Assembly (NCBI GenBank): GCA_947095585.1
Contig: OX352763.1
Coordinates: 14,433,462-14,497,461 of the forward strand
Reading direction: 5' to 3'
DNA: 64,000 nt
Origin: Nephrocerus scutellatus
Taxonomy: Eukaryota > Arthropoda > Insecta > Diptera > Pipunculidae
The position numbers and the translations under genes are program-made. Positions 25,301 to 34,035 of this stretch are shown one piece after another. The stretch's first letter is position 1; each line of letters begins with the position of its first letter. The notes below the pieces were generated by a model. It was not told the DNA's origin and did not search any database. It saw only the letters and a program-made list of their open reading frames with translations.

Positions 25301-28300
25301 CGAGTAACGTTCAAACACAATTTAAACGTACACTCTGATCTTACAATTCCCCCCTTAGCCTCCTGCCTCCTGCCCTGCCCTCTTATTTATCTAAGAGACA
25401 AGAAGGGACCACATTGGTGCTACAAAGCTTCAAACCATAGAAAGGCTTCGGATATTATCCTTTCATTGCTGGAAACAATTCTAAAGAGTTGTCTCGATCT
25501 GGGGCCATATTCCAGTTTGATGGAAAGAAATAAACGTGGTTTTCATACCCAAAGCCGGAAAATGCTCGCATGTTAGTCCAAAGAATCTCAGACCAATCAG
25601 TCTTTCATCATTTCTGTTAAAGACACTGTAAAGACTGATCGATATCTTCATACGCACACGCATTGACAAAAGACTCCTGTCTACAGATCAGCAAACGTAT
25701 TGTAAAGGCTGTAGAGTATGAAAAAACAGCTCTGCACATACTGGGACGTTCTATTGAACATTCCCTTCAACACAAGGAGTACACAATGGTGGTATTCTTA
25801 GATATTGAAGGTGCTGTTAACAACGTCAACACATCTGCGATTGCGGATGCGCTGTCGACTTTGAGGGTGGACGACTTGTTTGGCGTCCTGTACACCCTTC
25901 TATGGAACTTAGCGGTGAATGAGCTGCTGGTATGCCTAAGTGGTGAGGGCTGCAGAGTAATCGCTTGTGTGGATGACGTTGCTATTGCCGTCTCAGGAAA
26001 ATATCCGAACACCTTAAAGGAACCCCTGCGAAATGCTCTCAACAAGCTAACTTGCTGGGCAGATCGCTGTGGTTTAATGGTAAATCCTCACAAAACTGTC
26101 CTATTCACCAGGAAGTATAAAGTCCCACTTATTAACCATCCTTCCATAAAAGGTATAAGCTTAACATAAAATCCGCTAGTCTATGTATGAGCGGAGCACA
26201 TTCTTTTCTACCTTACACCACTCGACATTTAGAGCAGGCAAGTAGCTGCCAGTTCGGTTGTTCTCCCAGTGGACTAGAAATGAGTTCTGAATTTAGTCAG
26301 GATCCTAGACAACATAGACTACACCATTCAGATACTACACTTCAACAAAAACGTCCAGGTCACCTTTCCCTCCAGATAATTCTTGGACGAAGACGCTTAA
26401 GTGGAAGAAGAACACATTCATTTTTACACAGACGGGTTAAAAACTAATGACGGAGTCGGCGGAGGTGTTTTCTCAAAAAAGCTAAATCTTAGCCTCTCTT
26501 TCCAAATCACTGTAGTGTTTTCCAGGCTGAAACGTCATATCCGCTAAGGATATCCGTATATTCTCGGATAGCCAAGCTGCACTGAAATCCCTGGAATCAG
26601 TCTCTACAAATTCCAATCTAGCCCTTACCTGTAAAACATCTCTTGTGGAGATGGCGGAACAGTTTAATATCCACTTGTGTTGGGTGCCGGGGCACAGAGA
26701 CATTCCGGGTAACTGTATGGCTGACGAGCTTGCCAAGCAAGGCATACCAATCGCTACATGCAAACTCTTGTTAAAGCGCGATGCTAATGTAAAAACTAAC
26801 TGTAGGTGGTCAAACGGTACAACTTTGCATTGCGACAAAGCAGATCTGGCACAAGCTGGATCCGAAACGCTTCAAGTGTTTGATCTCTCAAAAAAGATTG
26901 CACTTCGGTGCTATTGTAGGTGTCATCACTGGACACTGTCTCATAGGCAGGCATGCAGCAAGACTTGGAGTCTTCTCGAAATAATTGTTCTTGGGCAACG
27001 TATATTTTTTTTTATCTTATTATATTAATTTATATTTATTTTGTTGACGATATTATTGTCGATTTAATCGTTTTCTGGGTGGCTAAGGTGGTCGTTTGGT
27101 GGAGGAGAGTCCATGGGTGTAGGGGGTCAGTTGGTGTATGGCCAGAGGGCGATAGGTAAGTTCGTGGTCAGTGTGATGGTGTAGCGGGTAAACACCAGGC
27201 ATTTCCGCTAGTATATCTCAATTTCAAAGGTGGTGCTTATTGCTTGTTGCAAGTTGCATGTTGAATGTTGCATGTTGCACAAACATCATGTGTAACCCCT
27301 CATTACAACCATCCCTAGGGTGTTTCTTACTACCACTGCTCACTTCAGCGATCTCGACAACTATAGATTCGACATCAATATCGGTCATGTCATATGTCAC
27401 CACTTCTTACCGTCACAAGTAGGGGTGCTGGGGGTAATTACCTTAACAGTATATTATTCCAAATTGTAAGTCATATGTGTACAAAGTTGGTTGAAATTGC
27501 TCCATGCTTTCCAGAGTTCCAGTGTCCCATAAGAGTGTAACTTAACATGGGATATAACAGTGTCCCATAACAGTAAAATTTTTAACATTAAACTTTTTGA
27601 ATATGTATCCCTTATTCCATGTAGAGTGAGACGTTGCCACGTCAAAAGCTTAACCCAATTTTATATATTTCTGTTCATTATTTGTTGGTTATTTCAATTA
27701 GGTCTTTACGGGAATGATGATCTACACAATGGCTTGCTGGAGGTCCTGACAGCTGGACGAAAGGTTGACAATGTGGTAACGAACATTCGCAATCAGACAC
27801 ATATCCTCGAGAATACTCTGAAGAATCGAATACGCCCACAATTGGTCGAATTGGCTGACATCTTTGACCAGCCGGTCAACAACCAAACAGCTCTTTCCAT
27901 TTTGTTTGTGTCGCTGAATATCGTCCAGGGTAATGTAACGTTGGCCACAAATGCCGCTGGTGATATTCGTCGGCCACTTATGGGTATTTCAATGACGCAA
28001 TTTCTTGCGGTAAGTTGGAATCGGACGAATGGGACGTATATGTTAACTGTATATATCTTGTATAAATGTCTCCTTCTCAATTGCACAGCGCGGAGATCAA
28101 TGGGAACTGATTCGTTGGCCGGGAACAGTGGCTACTTTGGCGCTGTTGCTTGTTTTGTGCGCTGTTCTACTTGTGGGTGTGGCACGCCATTCGCGATGCG
28201 CTTTGATTCTTTTTAGCGTGTGTGGTCTTTTGGCTGTCACCGGGTCCTGGTTAATGTCCGGCTTGTATCTGTCGTCGTCGGTGGCTGTCGGTGATCTTTG

Positions 28301-31300
28301 CATTAATCCAGCTGATTTCTTAGTCTCGACCTCACCGAGAGATTTGCCGACAAATGTTTTGCTCCACTACACTCAGTGCGAGCCGGGACATACTAATCCG
28401 TTTACACAGCGTTTGCGCGAATCGCAGAATTCGTTGAATAACGCTCGCAGCGCTATGTCTACAGTGATGAAGATCTCTTTGGTGTTGTTCAAGTCGTCAG
28501 GACTGCAACCAAAGTTAGGGGCTGTCAATGCTGATTTGAATAGCAGTGAACGTCTTTTGACTCAGCTTACAGCACTGGTCGATTGCAAGGTGGTTCATCA
28601 TAGTTTTCTCGCAGCAGCTCGTGGTCTCTGCGAGGGTGGACTCTTGGGGCTGGTGCTCATGCTTATTGCCAGTTTTATAGCTGCCATTTTGCTCACAATA
28701 ATGGTGTGGGTGGACTCGCATACATGGATTTACATAAGGAAACGCAATGACTACGCTCAAGTTGACCGTCGTACATCTCACATCCGGCTCCGCACAATCA
28801 CCAGCAAATGATGAATGCCGCCCGAACTTTGCCGCGTAATCATAACGGGTGAGCCGCCTTAGGATATGACAGATTCTAGATACTTTGAATACTTTGATTA
28901 TCACTTTTTAAATTATTTTTGCAGACACTTTAGCCCACCGGCCATCAGCGGATCGCACACTTTGCAGCATCCCTCCAAGAGGCAGCAACAGCATCAGCAG
29001 CACGATATGATGGCACACACACACATGCAGCAGAATATGCGGGCTATGGGCACTCATACATTGGGTAGATTGCCATCGCACAATCATAGCCCCACACATA
29101 TGCCTGGTAAGTGTCTTTAGACTGGCGACTCTCTATTGAAATGTATCGGCAACTAAACCTTCCTTCCTCCCTCCTACTATCTAAATTTGTCGCTTTAGGT
29201 CCAAATAACGGTAAATATGCTACATTAAGCAAACAATGCAAAACATTGGAAGCCAATGATTTTTACTGAAAATCATCAGCCTGTAGTGAAACGACCCGAA
29301 GTCAGCAGCAGCAACAGCAACAACAGCAGCAGCAGCAGCAACATCCAATCTATTGTCACCATCCGCATCCACACGCACACGGCACCGCAGCATCAGCATC
29401 GGCCGCCTCAGTACATCACCAGCACGCGCTCTATCATCAGCAGCAACAACAGCAACAACAATACGCAACATACTCATCAGCATCAGTAGCAGCAGCAGCG
29501 CAGCATCATCATCACCAGCAGCAACAGCATAATCAAATCTATCAGCAAATTCCTGCACAACTAGGACATCCTTTGCCTCCATCAGGACAAGGCAGTTCGG
29601 CAGCTCACCCGAACAACCCGCATTCCATTTATCAGCCAATTGCGGCCGTCGTTAGTCAGGCGGCACCTATCTACGGCTCTAGCTCTGCCACAATGCGCCG
29701 TCAAAACTCTGTCACCAACAACGGCCATGGCCATCCCCATCCGCCACATTCACAGATGCCACCATCTGTAGTACACCACCAGCAACAGCAACAACACCAA
29801 TTGAAATCCCCACCGCATCCGCGTCAGGACACAATTGAGGTTCCCAGTTCCAATAGCATAGACTCGGCAATGTACGAGCGGGATAAACAAATCTATAAGT
29901 GTTCCACGTTGCGACAGGGCGGTAAGTTCGATCCCAAGTATAAGCCATCGATTCTCAACTGCCCACTGCCTGAGATTCCAAAGGATGCTGAATCACCAAA
30001 ACAGGAACATTCGTCGAGGGACCAAAGGGAGCAGTCGAACGCCAATAATAATTATTTATCCAAGTAAGTCACATTTAATTTGGTAGACAATGATCGTGAT
30101 TAAATAGGGAAGAAGATAACGATATTGAATCGTCCGTTGCTGTGCTCTTCCTTATGTAGAATTGTTCAGTCCTGCGATCAAATTTCAGAGTTTCCTATTT
30201 CATATAAAGAAAGGTTGGGACAATATCCACATGAAAATCTAAACTTAAAAGAATTTCAGAATCTAACTATCAAACGAAAGTATGGTGGGTGTTTTGATTT
30301 AAGCTGCAAAGTGTTTATTAGGAGGGAGAAGCGATCTTTCGTTTATACAAAGCAATCTCCATAGAGAAAAACTGGCAGACATTTAGACGAGCCAGAAACG
30401 ATTGCAAGCCAATATTCGTCAAATAAAAAACTGACGTGTACAAAAGTAAGGCGGCCCTAAGAAAAATTGTTCGTTTAAATTACTGTCGTGATGTCAAACG
30501 CTGATTTTACAATGACTTTTCATCTTACTTACTAACTTAAATCCTTTCTCCCCTCGAGGGGCATCAATAACGCCTACGCGCCATCTTATTAGTAGTTCTG
30601 CAACGCGTTTGAGCTGGCTCAAACTCATTCCCAAAGAGCTGGACTCCTTCTCGACTATCCTGCGCAATATTTGCCTAAGGCGTCCCACTGTACTGCCTAC
30701 ATGGGTGACCGAATTCCACTGCATGGCACATTTTGCACTGGATTTGTCATCGCGCCGTAGCGTGTGTCCAATCCACTCCTGCTTTCTCCTTCGCACAATA
30801 ATGTTTATAGGTTTTTGGCCTGTTATCAGGTAAAGTTCGTCGTTGAAGATACTATGTGGCCCAAAGATGATTCTTAGACATTTGCTTACGAACGTTCGCA
30901 GCTAGGGTGTGATAGTGGCATCCACCTTCCAAGTACTGCACCCATTCAACAGCTTGGTTCTTAAGCTGGGAAAATTGCTTCTTCAGACTTTCGATAGCAT
31001 TCCGAACGCAGCATTGGCCTTCCCGATTTCGCTGCACACATCTAGTTCCACCGCGTTCAGCCGAGACTACACTTCCTAAGTATAGAGAGTTGTCTACATT
31101 TTCGACTACCTGTCTAGCAACGTTGGCGGTCAGCCATTAGCAGAGTAAGGCGAATAACCCAGAACTCTTCAGAAATGCATGTGGCCGCAACTATCTCTGA
31201 CTGGTGGAAATGCGATCAAACCTCGAAATCGGGACCGGTGGAGAGATTTTTTGCGGGAGGCCAGGACCGGATATCGGCCAAATATAATGATAACAAGCTA

Positions 31301-32798
31301 CCCGGCGATCTGGCAGGGTATGCATAGACAGCTAATCCGCGATTAAAGCCATTATTGCGACAAGCAAGAATTCTTAACTTGTCAGACAGTGCTCAATCTC
31401 AAATCCTATCTGAATGCCACAGTTTGAATATAATAAACCCAATTATCTTTCTTTCTATTAGATCTCCTGAGGACTGTGGTTAGAAAACGGCGAACTCAAA
31501 CGCTATTTGAGGCCTCGCTCGCGCGGAACACCACTCCACCTAACTACCTACGTTGTTCTCTATTTGTATTGTTATTACCATACCATACCAGAAAACTGGA
31601 GAAAAGGCATACTGTGTGCCATGCAATGTGCATTTATCGTCGTATATCGTTGTTTAGTACCGCGTATAAGATTTTCTCCTCTATCCTACAAAAAAGGCGA
31701 GCCTTTGCACACAATTGGAAGGAACCTAAAGCCATATTCGAAAGGCGAATTTGGAAGCATTCTATGGCACTTATTATTCTAGAATGTTGTCGGATGTTCA
31801 CGACGTACAAAAAGCTTGTGTTTTTTGGATTTTGAACTTTGAACGCCCCGCTCAGTATAGTCCAGTATGCATTAATTACTGAGCCACGGCGTCCGCAATT
31901 AAACTTCCTTGACTGTGGCAATATTTATCATCACTGTTTTGTTGTTTATTTTAGATGTCTTACGCATATGGGGTGATGCTTTGTCTACAAATTTATTTTC
32001 TGTATTTATAAGCCATCTATTGTATAGTCAAATGTGACTAAATTTGTCGTATACACAAACCTCAGATCAGAAGTTCCATATAACATCTACACTCAAGTTC
32101 ACTTTTTTATGTCTGGTATATTTTACGACCTCTAAAATTTGAACAACTTTATAAGCTGCTAGTTTATCCTAATAGTTTCTTAAATCAGATTAATAAAGGT
32201 GCTTATACTTAGTCTGAGTAAAGAAACAATTAGAAGAAATTAGCAACTTCTTAAGTTGCTCGAAAGCTACAAGCTTTAAGAACTTTTTAAGCCCGGATAC
32301 ATCATTGTCGTCAGTATTAATACTTTGTCTTGCAGAACACTTCAACGACCTCCGATGAAGCTACCACCACATATGAAAGCTATTCCACCGCCACGAATTC
32401 AAACGCCAACGTCACCGCCATCGTCGAATAACACAGCTACCGCCACCGTCACCATCAATGGCAATCCACAGAAGCAAGCAAATGGACCAACAACAATAAC
32501 CGCTGGACCGGCGGCACAGCAGCAAGGTCATACAAACACGCACACCAAATCACCTCCACCTGCGGTACAATCGCAAGTAATGGCACCAATGGCGGTTGTC
32601 GGGTCGCCACCACCGAAACCCGCCCCTATGATGAACAACATCCATCACAGCAATAGCGCCACCAACTCTCCCATACCCACTGCTATTCAAAATGGCGCTC
32701 CGATGACCGATGGCAAAAACGATGACGACGATGATCTTCCACCGCCACCACCACCAGCGATTACTGACGAATCGAATTACGCTGTGACTGAACTTTAG
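13248..32798 (+). CDS. tty2: Tweety family protein, tweety-2 type (multi-exon gene)
   Basis: Coding exons are 13248-13385, 18514-18691, 27702-28009, 28089-28848, 28925-29106, 29199-29210 (or on to 29269), 29280-30063 and 32336-32798; all junctions are GT..AG and in phase. The product has five hydrophobic segments (about residues 48-71, 88-107, 221-241, 247-270, 394-416), an RGD tripeptide at residues 209-211, and a cysteine- and glycosylation-site-bearing loop between the fourth and fifth. This is the tweety/TTYH layout. TTYH proteins are plasma-membrane dimers first described as anion channels and later questioned in structural work. Two C-termini are possible: about 545 residues ending ..LEANDFY, or about 941 residues with a Gln/His/Pro-rich tail ending ..AVTEL. 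Exon 4 carries a frame break near 28764 (see findings). The near identity of the core to Drosophila tweety-2 is from memory. Confidence 0.9.
13386..13722 (+). other. Start of tweety-2 intron 1
   Basis: Non-coding. Nothing recognised before the mariner element. Confidence 0.6.
13724..14997 (-). mobile_element. Tc1/mariner (Tc3-like) transposon with TIRs, interrupted by a SINE
   Basis: Terminal inverted repeats begin at 13724 (CACTACGGTTCATAAGATTA) and end at 14997; the right end reads CACTGCGGTTCACTAGATTA on the minus strand. A TA dinucleotide flanks each side (13722-13723, 14998-14999), the standard Tc1/mariner target duplication. Minus-strand coding remnants are a helix-turn-helix region with STVRRVIRSAKHIKRLKLKK (about 14890-14835), and beyond the SINE GGEMFWAAISYYGTI and SSKMTGSSYKAVL (about 14380-14270). 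Without the SINE it is only ~1016 bp and lacks most of the catalytic region. It is non-autonomous and dead. Confidence 0.9.
14394..14641 (-). mobile_element. SINE (family S) inserted in the mariner transposase
   Basis: The insertion is flanked by TCTCCGCTAT at 14384-14393 and 14642-14651, a 10-bp target duplication. On the minus strand it runs from a tRNA-like head (GGCGCCGTGGCCCAGTGGAT, ending near 14640) to an ATT-rich tail (about 14394-14415). Compared with the copy at 51776-52067, roughly 45 bp around the B box is deleted. Confidence 0.9.
15000..16430 (+). other. tweety-2 intron 1, nothing recognised
   Basis: AT-rich with poly-T tracts. ORFs up to 80 codons are present but have no recognisable motif. 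Confidence 0.5.
16435..17500 (-). mobile_element. RTE-like LINE (family B), decayed
   Basis: Minus-strand reverse transcriptase. It shows EQAGFRLNRTCVDHLHTLR (about 17370-17310), GVREGCVLSPKLFSIVLD (about 17220-17165), the catalytic box as DYADHICLI (second Asp lost, about 17090-17060), and KVGLKVNMNKTKLL (about 17000-16960). A degraded C-terminus reaches about 16435. The frame breaks at about 17240. Family B resembles the pieces at 30490-31140 and 39650-40590. Confidence 0.8.
17712..17944 (-). mobile_element. SINE (family S), partial
   Basis: Same body as the intact SINE: GCACACAAATGG near 17735, GAGAAGCTTCCATGACAAGT, CTCGGACGTTTGTCAGACAT, and a B-box-like GTTCAAATCC on the minus strand (about 17877-17886). 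The A-box end is eroded and the ATT tail is absent. Confidence 0.8.
17950..18513 (+). other. End of tweety-2 intron 1, with TTAGACTGAC repeats
   Basis: A short tandem array of TTAGACTGAC-type units lies at 18059-18115. The rest is T-rich and ends in the acceptor CATACAG before 18514. Confidence 0.6.
18514..18691 (+). CDS. tty2: tweety-2 coding exon 2
   Basis: Acceptor ..ATACAG and donor GTAAGTG (18692). It encodes the first two transmembrane helices joined by a short basic loop (TRCCDRKPRPAHS). It begins in phase 0 and ends in phase 1. Confidence 0.93.
18692..19394 (+). other. Start of tweety-2 intron 2, nothing recognised
   Basis: Non-coding, with no repeat seen. The intron runs 9.0 kb to 27701. 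Confidence 0.55.
19395..20310 (+). mobile_element. Jockey/CR1-type LINE (family J), 3' half
   Basis: Reverse transcriptase 3' half. It shows INAGIPHGSVLS (about 19455-19490), INDLLSITSNPIYSIADDS (about 19510-19570; the YADD box has become IADD), NRVEFNASKTQCCLL (about 19690-19735), LGFLTRCNKSF and ATIYKAFIRPKLEY (about 19890-19980), then a frame-shifted C-terminus to about 20265. A 70-bp piece of it recurs at 38032-38100 and its 3' end at 1885-2075. Confidence 0.85.
20320..22575 (+). other. tweety-2 intron 2, mostly unrecognised
   Basis: No coding motif seen. It contains a short (GGAGGT)n run at 21355-21370 and a small hairpin at 22281-22313. Confidence 0.45.
22281..22313. repeat. Short perfect hairpin
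   Basis: ACCCGTCG, a 5-nt loop, CGACGGGT; a CTTT..AAAG pair flanks it with small offsets. No role is evident. Confidence 0.6.
22578..23340 (+). mobile_element. Jockey-clade LINE, heavily decayed
   Basis: Read across several frames: RKKWHYTRALQNKT near 22590, FAKHLKGIFQPIPKD (with a frame break) near 22835-22875, IRIPKPDKP and LTAYRPISLL (about 22938-23000), QHSTIDQVHRI (about 23045-23075), TIFLDVVQAFDNV (about 23125-23160), and SVLGTNLYLLYTSDLPQ (about 23218-23270), then a degraded ADDTAI. These are jockey-type RT blocks in order, with many frameshifts and deletions. Confidence 0.8.
23367..23702 (-). mobile_element. Minisatellite-bearing repeat (family M1), short copy
   Basis: The reverse complement matches the right-hand part of 60180-61345: a unique AT-rich end, then CACCCACAAGTC (on this strand, about 23568-23579) and tandem CCCTCAAGACC-type units (about 23588-23700). 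The copy has only ~10 degenerate units against about 1 kb at the other site. Confidence 0.7.
23705..25435. other. tweety-2 intron 2, one unexplained ORF
   Basis: Apart from the ORF at 24373-24714 (separate entry), no known motif. A 24761-25012 minus-strand ORF with no known motif lies next to it in another frame. Confidence 0.4.
24373..24714 (-). CDS. Unrecognised 113-codon ORF, possible gene remnant
   Basis: An open minus-strand frame with a plausible protein-like middle and end (a FNNELNIVCSLKDNNEYS segment, then LVETHCDCKLM, KMFFSFLLSEDNNYQKL, and FTSLKDKWNLKNF before the stop). It does not resemble the LINE, mariner or SINE sequences nearby, and I do not recognise the family. Its composition reads more like coding sequence than most neighbouring ORFs, but there is no splice or start evidence. 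It could be an exon of a nested gene, a retrocopy fragment, or chance. Confidence 0.2.
   Translation of the reverse strand: MMPTAAAGAKTTGLLPLPLPHTRLIAHCSVIEFNNELNIVCSLKDNNEYSVLLVETHCDCKLMLILKMFFSFLLSEDNNYQKLIYYYLVLDFVRSITHKYFTSLKDKWNLKNF
25440..26990 (+). mobile_element. LOA/I-like LINE (family L), RT plus RNase H, decayed
   Basis: In order: NVVFIPKAGK and LRPISLSSFLLKT (about 25530-25625), VVFLDIEGAVNNV (about 25790-25830, RT block 3), LLWNLAVNELL (about 25895-25930), ACVDDVAIAVSGK (about 25967-26005, the YADD box as CVDD), GLMVNPHKTVLF (about 26072-26108), then a shifted connection region and an RNase H domain with ISDSQAAL-like and LCWVPGHRDIPGN blocks (about 26550-26720). The end VGVITGHCLIGRHAARLGVFS (about 26918-26980) is in another frame. 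The RNase H places it in the I/LOA/R1 group. Several frameshifts. Confidence 0.85.
27030..27225 (+). mobile_element. GGTGGTCA-minisatellite repeat (family M2), copy 1
   Basis: Shares with 37745-37925 the leader (TTGACGATAT.., CGTTTTCTGGG), the GGTGGTCA/GGTCAGTTGG-rich core and the trailer (GCGGGTAAACA.., CGCTAGTATA). A non-coding repeat of unknown class. Confidence 0.65.
27226..27701 (+). other. End of tweety-2 intron 2
   Basis: Contains a short degenerate GTTGCATGTTG array (27243-27290) and the T-rich acceptor tract ending ..TTAG at 27701. Confidence 0.6.
27702..28009 (+). CDS. tty2: tweety-2 coding exon 3
   Basis: Encodes residues ~106-208, the first large extracellular domain (LYGNDDLHNGLLEVL, NIRNQTHILENTL with an N-linked site, ADIFDQPVNNQTAL, IRRPLMGISMTQFL). 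The donor GTAAGTT starts at 28010, phase 0. Confidence 0.93.
28089..28848 (+). CDS. tty2: tweety-2 coding exon 4 (contains a frame break)
   Basis: Acceptor TTGCACAG ends at 28088; donor GTGAGC starts at 28849. It encodes RGDQWELIRWPG, helices 3 to 5, the Cys-bearing extracellular loop and the start of the cytoplasmic tail. The frame that is open from 28089 reads YAQV then DRRTSHIRLRTITSK and a TGA at 28809. From 28766 the frame one base back reads PSYISHPAPHNHQQMM, then NAARTLPRNHNG, which joins exon 5 in phase. The conserved tail is therefore in the second frame, and a net -1 offset occurs between 28763 and 28766. Confidence 0.88.
28925..29106 (+). CDS. tty2: tweety-2 coding exon 5
   Basis: Starts after TTTGCAG (28924) and joins exon 4 through a split Gly codon. 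It encodes a cytoplasmic tail segment rich in His, Gln and Ser (HFSPPAISGSHTLQHPSKR, MGTHTLGRLPSHNHSP). The donor GTAAGTG starts at 29107, phase 1. Confidence 0.9.
29199..29269 (+). CDS. tty2: tweety-2 alternative terminal segment (short isoform)
   Basis: After the acceptor CTTTAG (29198) the frame reads GPNNGKYATLSKQCKTLEAN, then DFY and TGA at 29267-29269. If 29211-29279 is removed as an intron, only the 12-nt part 29199-29210 is used and the protein continues. Ending here gives a protein of about 545 residues. Confidence 0.7.
29280..30063 (+). CDS. tty2: tweety-2 coding exon of the long isoform (polyQ tail)
   Basis: Same frame as the segment before it, open from 29270 to 30063. It opens with CAG/CAA runs (29303-29341 and 29438-29460) and His-rich stretches, then a more complex segment (IYQPIAAVVSQAAPIYGS, YERDKQIYKCSTLRQGGKFD, KYKPSILNCPLPEIPKD). 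These look conserved rather than low-complexity. The donor is GTAAGTC at 30064, phase 2. Confidence 0.8.
30064..30489 (+). other. Start of last tweety-2 intron
   Basis: Non-coding. An 80-codon ORF at 30125-30364 has no recognisable motif. Confidence 0.5.
30490..31140 (-). mobile_element. RTE-like LINE (family B), 3' end
   Basis: Minus-strand C-terminal part. It shows TLAANVRKQMSKNHLW in one frame, then ITGQKPINIIVRRRKQEWIG, HTLRRDD, and CAMQWNS, followed by a Trp/Arg-rich end near 30560. No RT catalytic block remains. Related to 39650-40590. Confidence 0.75.
31205..31295 (+). mobile_element. RTE-like LINE (family A) 3' terminus
   Basis: TCGAAATCGGGACCGGTGGA and TTTTTGCGGGAGGCCAGGAC are the plus-strand equivalents of 4150-4195, the non-coding 3' end of family A. 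Confidence 0.75.
31296..31559 (+). other. Unrecognised intronic sequence
   Basis: Nothing recognised. Confidence 0.5.
31560..31697 (+). mobile_element. RTE-like LINE (family A), RT block fragment
   Basis: Encodes IPENWRKGILCAMQ and, one frame over, ISLFSTAYKIFSSILQKR, the RT block seen near 5400-5350 and 57000-56950. It ends where the SINE fragment starts. Confidence 0.7.
31698..31896 (-). mobile_element. SINE (family S), diverged
   Basis: Body segments GCACACAATTGGAAGGAACC, a gapped AAGC(A)TT..TATGGCAC..TTATTATT block and the tRNA-like end TTACTGAGCCACGGCGTCCG (about 31875-31894) match the intact copy. It is more diverged than the others. Confidence 0.7.
31897..32335 (+). other. End of last tweety-2 intron
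   Basis: AT-rich. The acceptor TTTGTCTTGCAG ends at 32335. Confidence 0.6.
32336..32798 (+). CDS. tty2: tweety-2 last coding exon (long isoform)
   Basis: Joins 30063 in phase (split Lys codon). It encodes a Pro/Thr/Asn-rich segment with PPHMKAIPPPRIQTP, an Asp run followed by LPPPPPPAI, and the end DESNYAVTEL before TAG. The terminal T-E-L fits the class I PDZ ligand pattern (S/T-x-hydrophobic). Confidence 0.82.
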
Positions 32799-34035
32799 AC
32801 GCCGTCTTTGAACGTAAAGCGGCAACACTCGCAGAATGCACAAAAGCTAATGTGCGACGCGAAGGTGGTAAGCTAAAACTATATTCATCCTTTTTATTTG
32901 CTGATGTGAAAAGGATGATTGAACAACAACAACAACAACTCAAAATGCTGATGATAATGAAATGCGAATTGTTGAAATTATTTGAAATTATTTTTGCGGA
33001 TAATTTTAATTGCAAAATTGCACAAAAAAGGAGCAGGAGAAGGCTGACGACCGGCCTGACTGCTTCTTCGTCGCGTACATACTTATTCTAGTTGAGTGAC
33101 AATTATTATAAATTGCAAAGCGATTGTTGTTAAATTAATCGCTACAGGCTGGTTAAATACTAATTTAATAATATATTTATAAATAAACAATTAATTTGCA
33201 TAAATCGTACTCATTGTATGTTTAAATTAATTACAATTGTGTTAGTTAATTTACATAAACACATACAACAAATAATTACATATGAAATCGAATGTTGTGA
33301 TTTATAGAAATGATCAGAAAGAATAACAACATTAAGTTATGTACTCGTACCGTTTAATTCAAAACATGAAATAAATAAATAATTTTAAGGAAACAAATCA
33401 AACTAATCCCTGTGATCGACAGACAGAAGAAGTTTCGATTGTAAGACATTATTATGCGTAAATAAATATGTATTTAGATGTATAAACGTTTTATGGATAA
33501 TATGCAGTTATCTCCTTAAAGGACACATTAATATCGCATACTAACAATAACAAACTATTGCAATTGCATTATGAATCGTAACGTCGTAATCGTATCTATG
33601 TTCAATCATACAATGAATAAATGATCAGTTTACCTTGTAGGTATGTATATTTTTATTTGTAATTACAAGACATAATGGAATGCAAATTAAAGCAAAGTAA
33701 TTACAAAATTAATGCAAATGAAAGTAATGGCACAGAATTGTGCGAGAAATAACGAAGTAGATACAGTTTTTATTACTGGTCCTTTGTTTTTTATTTGTTT
33801 TATATTTTAATCTATTTATATTTTGATCTAGATTGAAAAGCATTTGTTAGTTTCTTTAGTTTATTTTTAATAAACTCTAAGCGTATAGCGTTTGACAGTT
33901 CTTTTGTCAAAAATGCTTCGAAATACATGAGTCCGCCGATTGAAGTGTTACTAAATCAAATGGCCGTAATTTCTTCTTTTATAAATATTTTTATTTATTA
34001 AATTTTGAAGAGAATGTTAAAAACATTTTAAATTT
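32799..34035 (+). other. Probable tweety-2 3' UTR and downstream sequence
   Basis: AT-rich with repeated TAAATAAA motifs; the first good AATAAA is at 33182-33187, with others near 33371 and 33615. I cannot tell which is used. Confidence 0.5.

Noticed and set aside
29573..30067. A separate gene starting at 29573
   Set aside because: The codon there is TTG. The frame is continuous with the tweety-2 tail from 29270 and ends at a donor that joins 32336 in phase.
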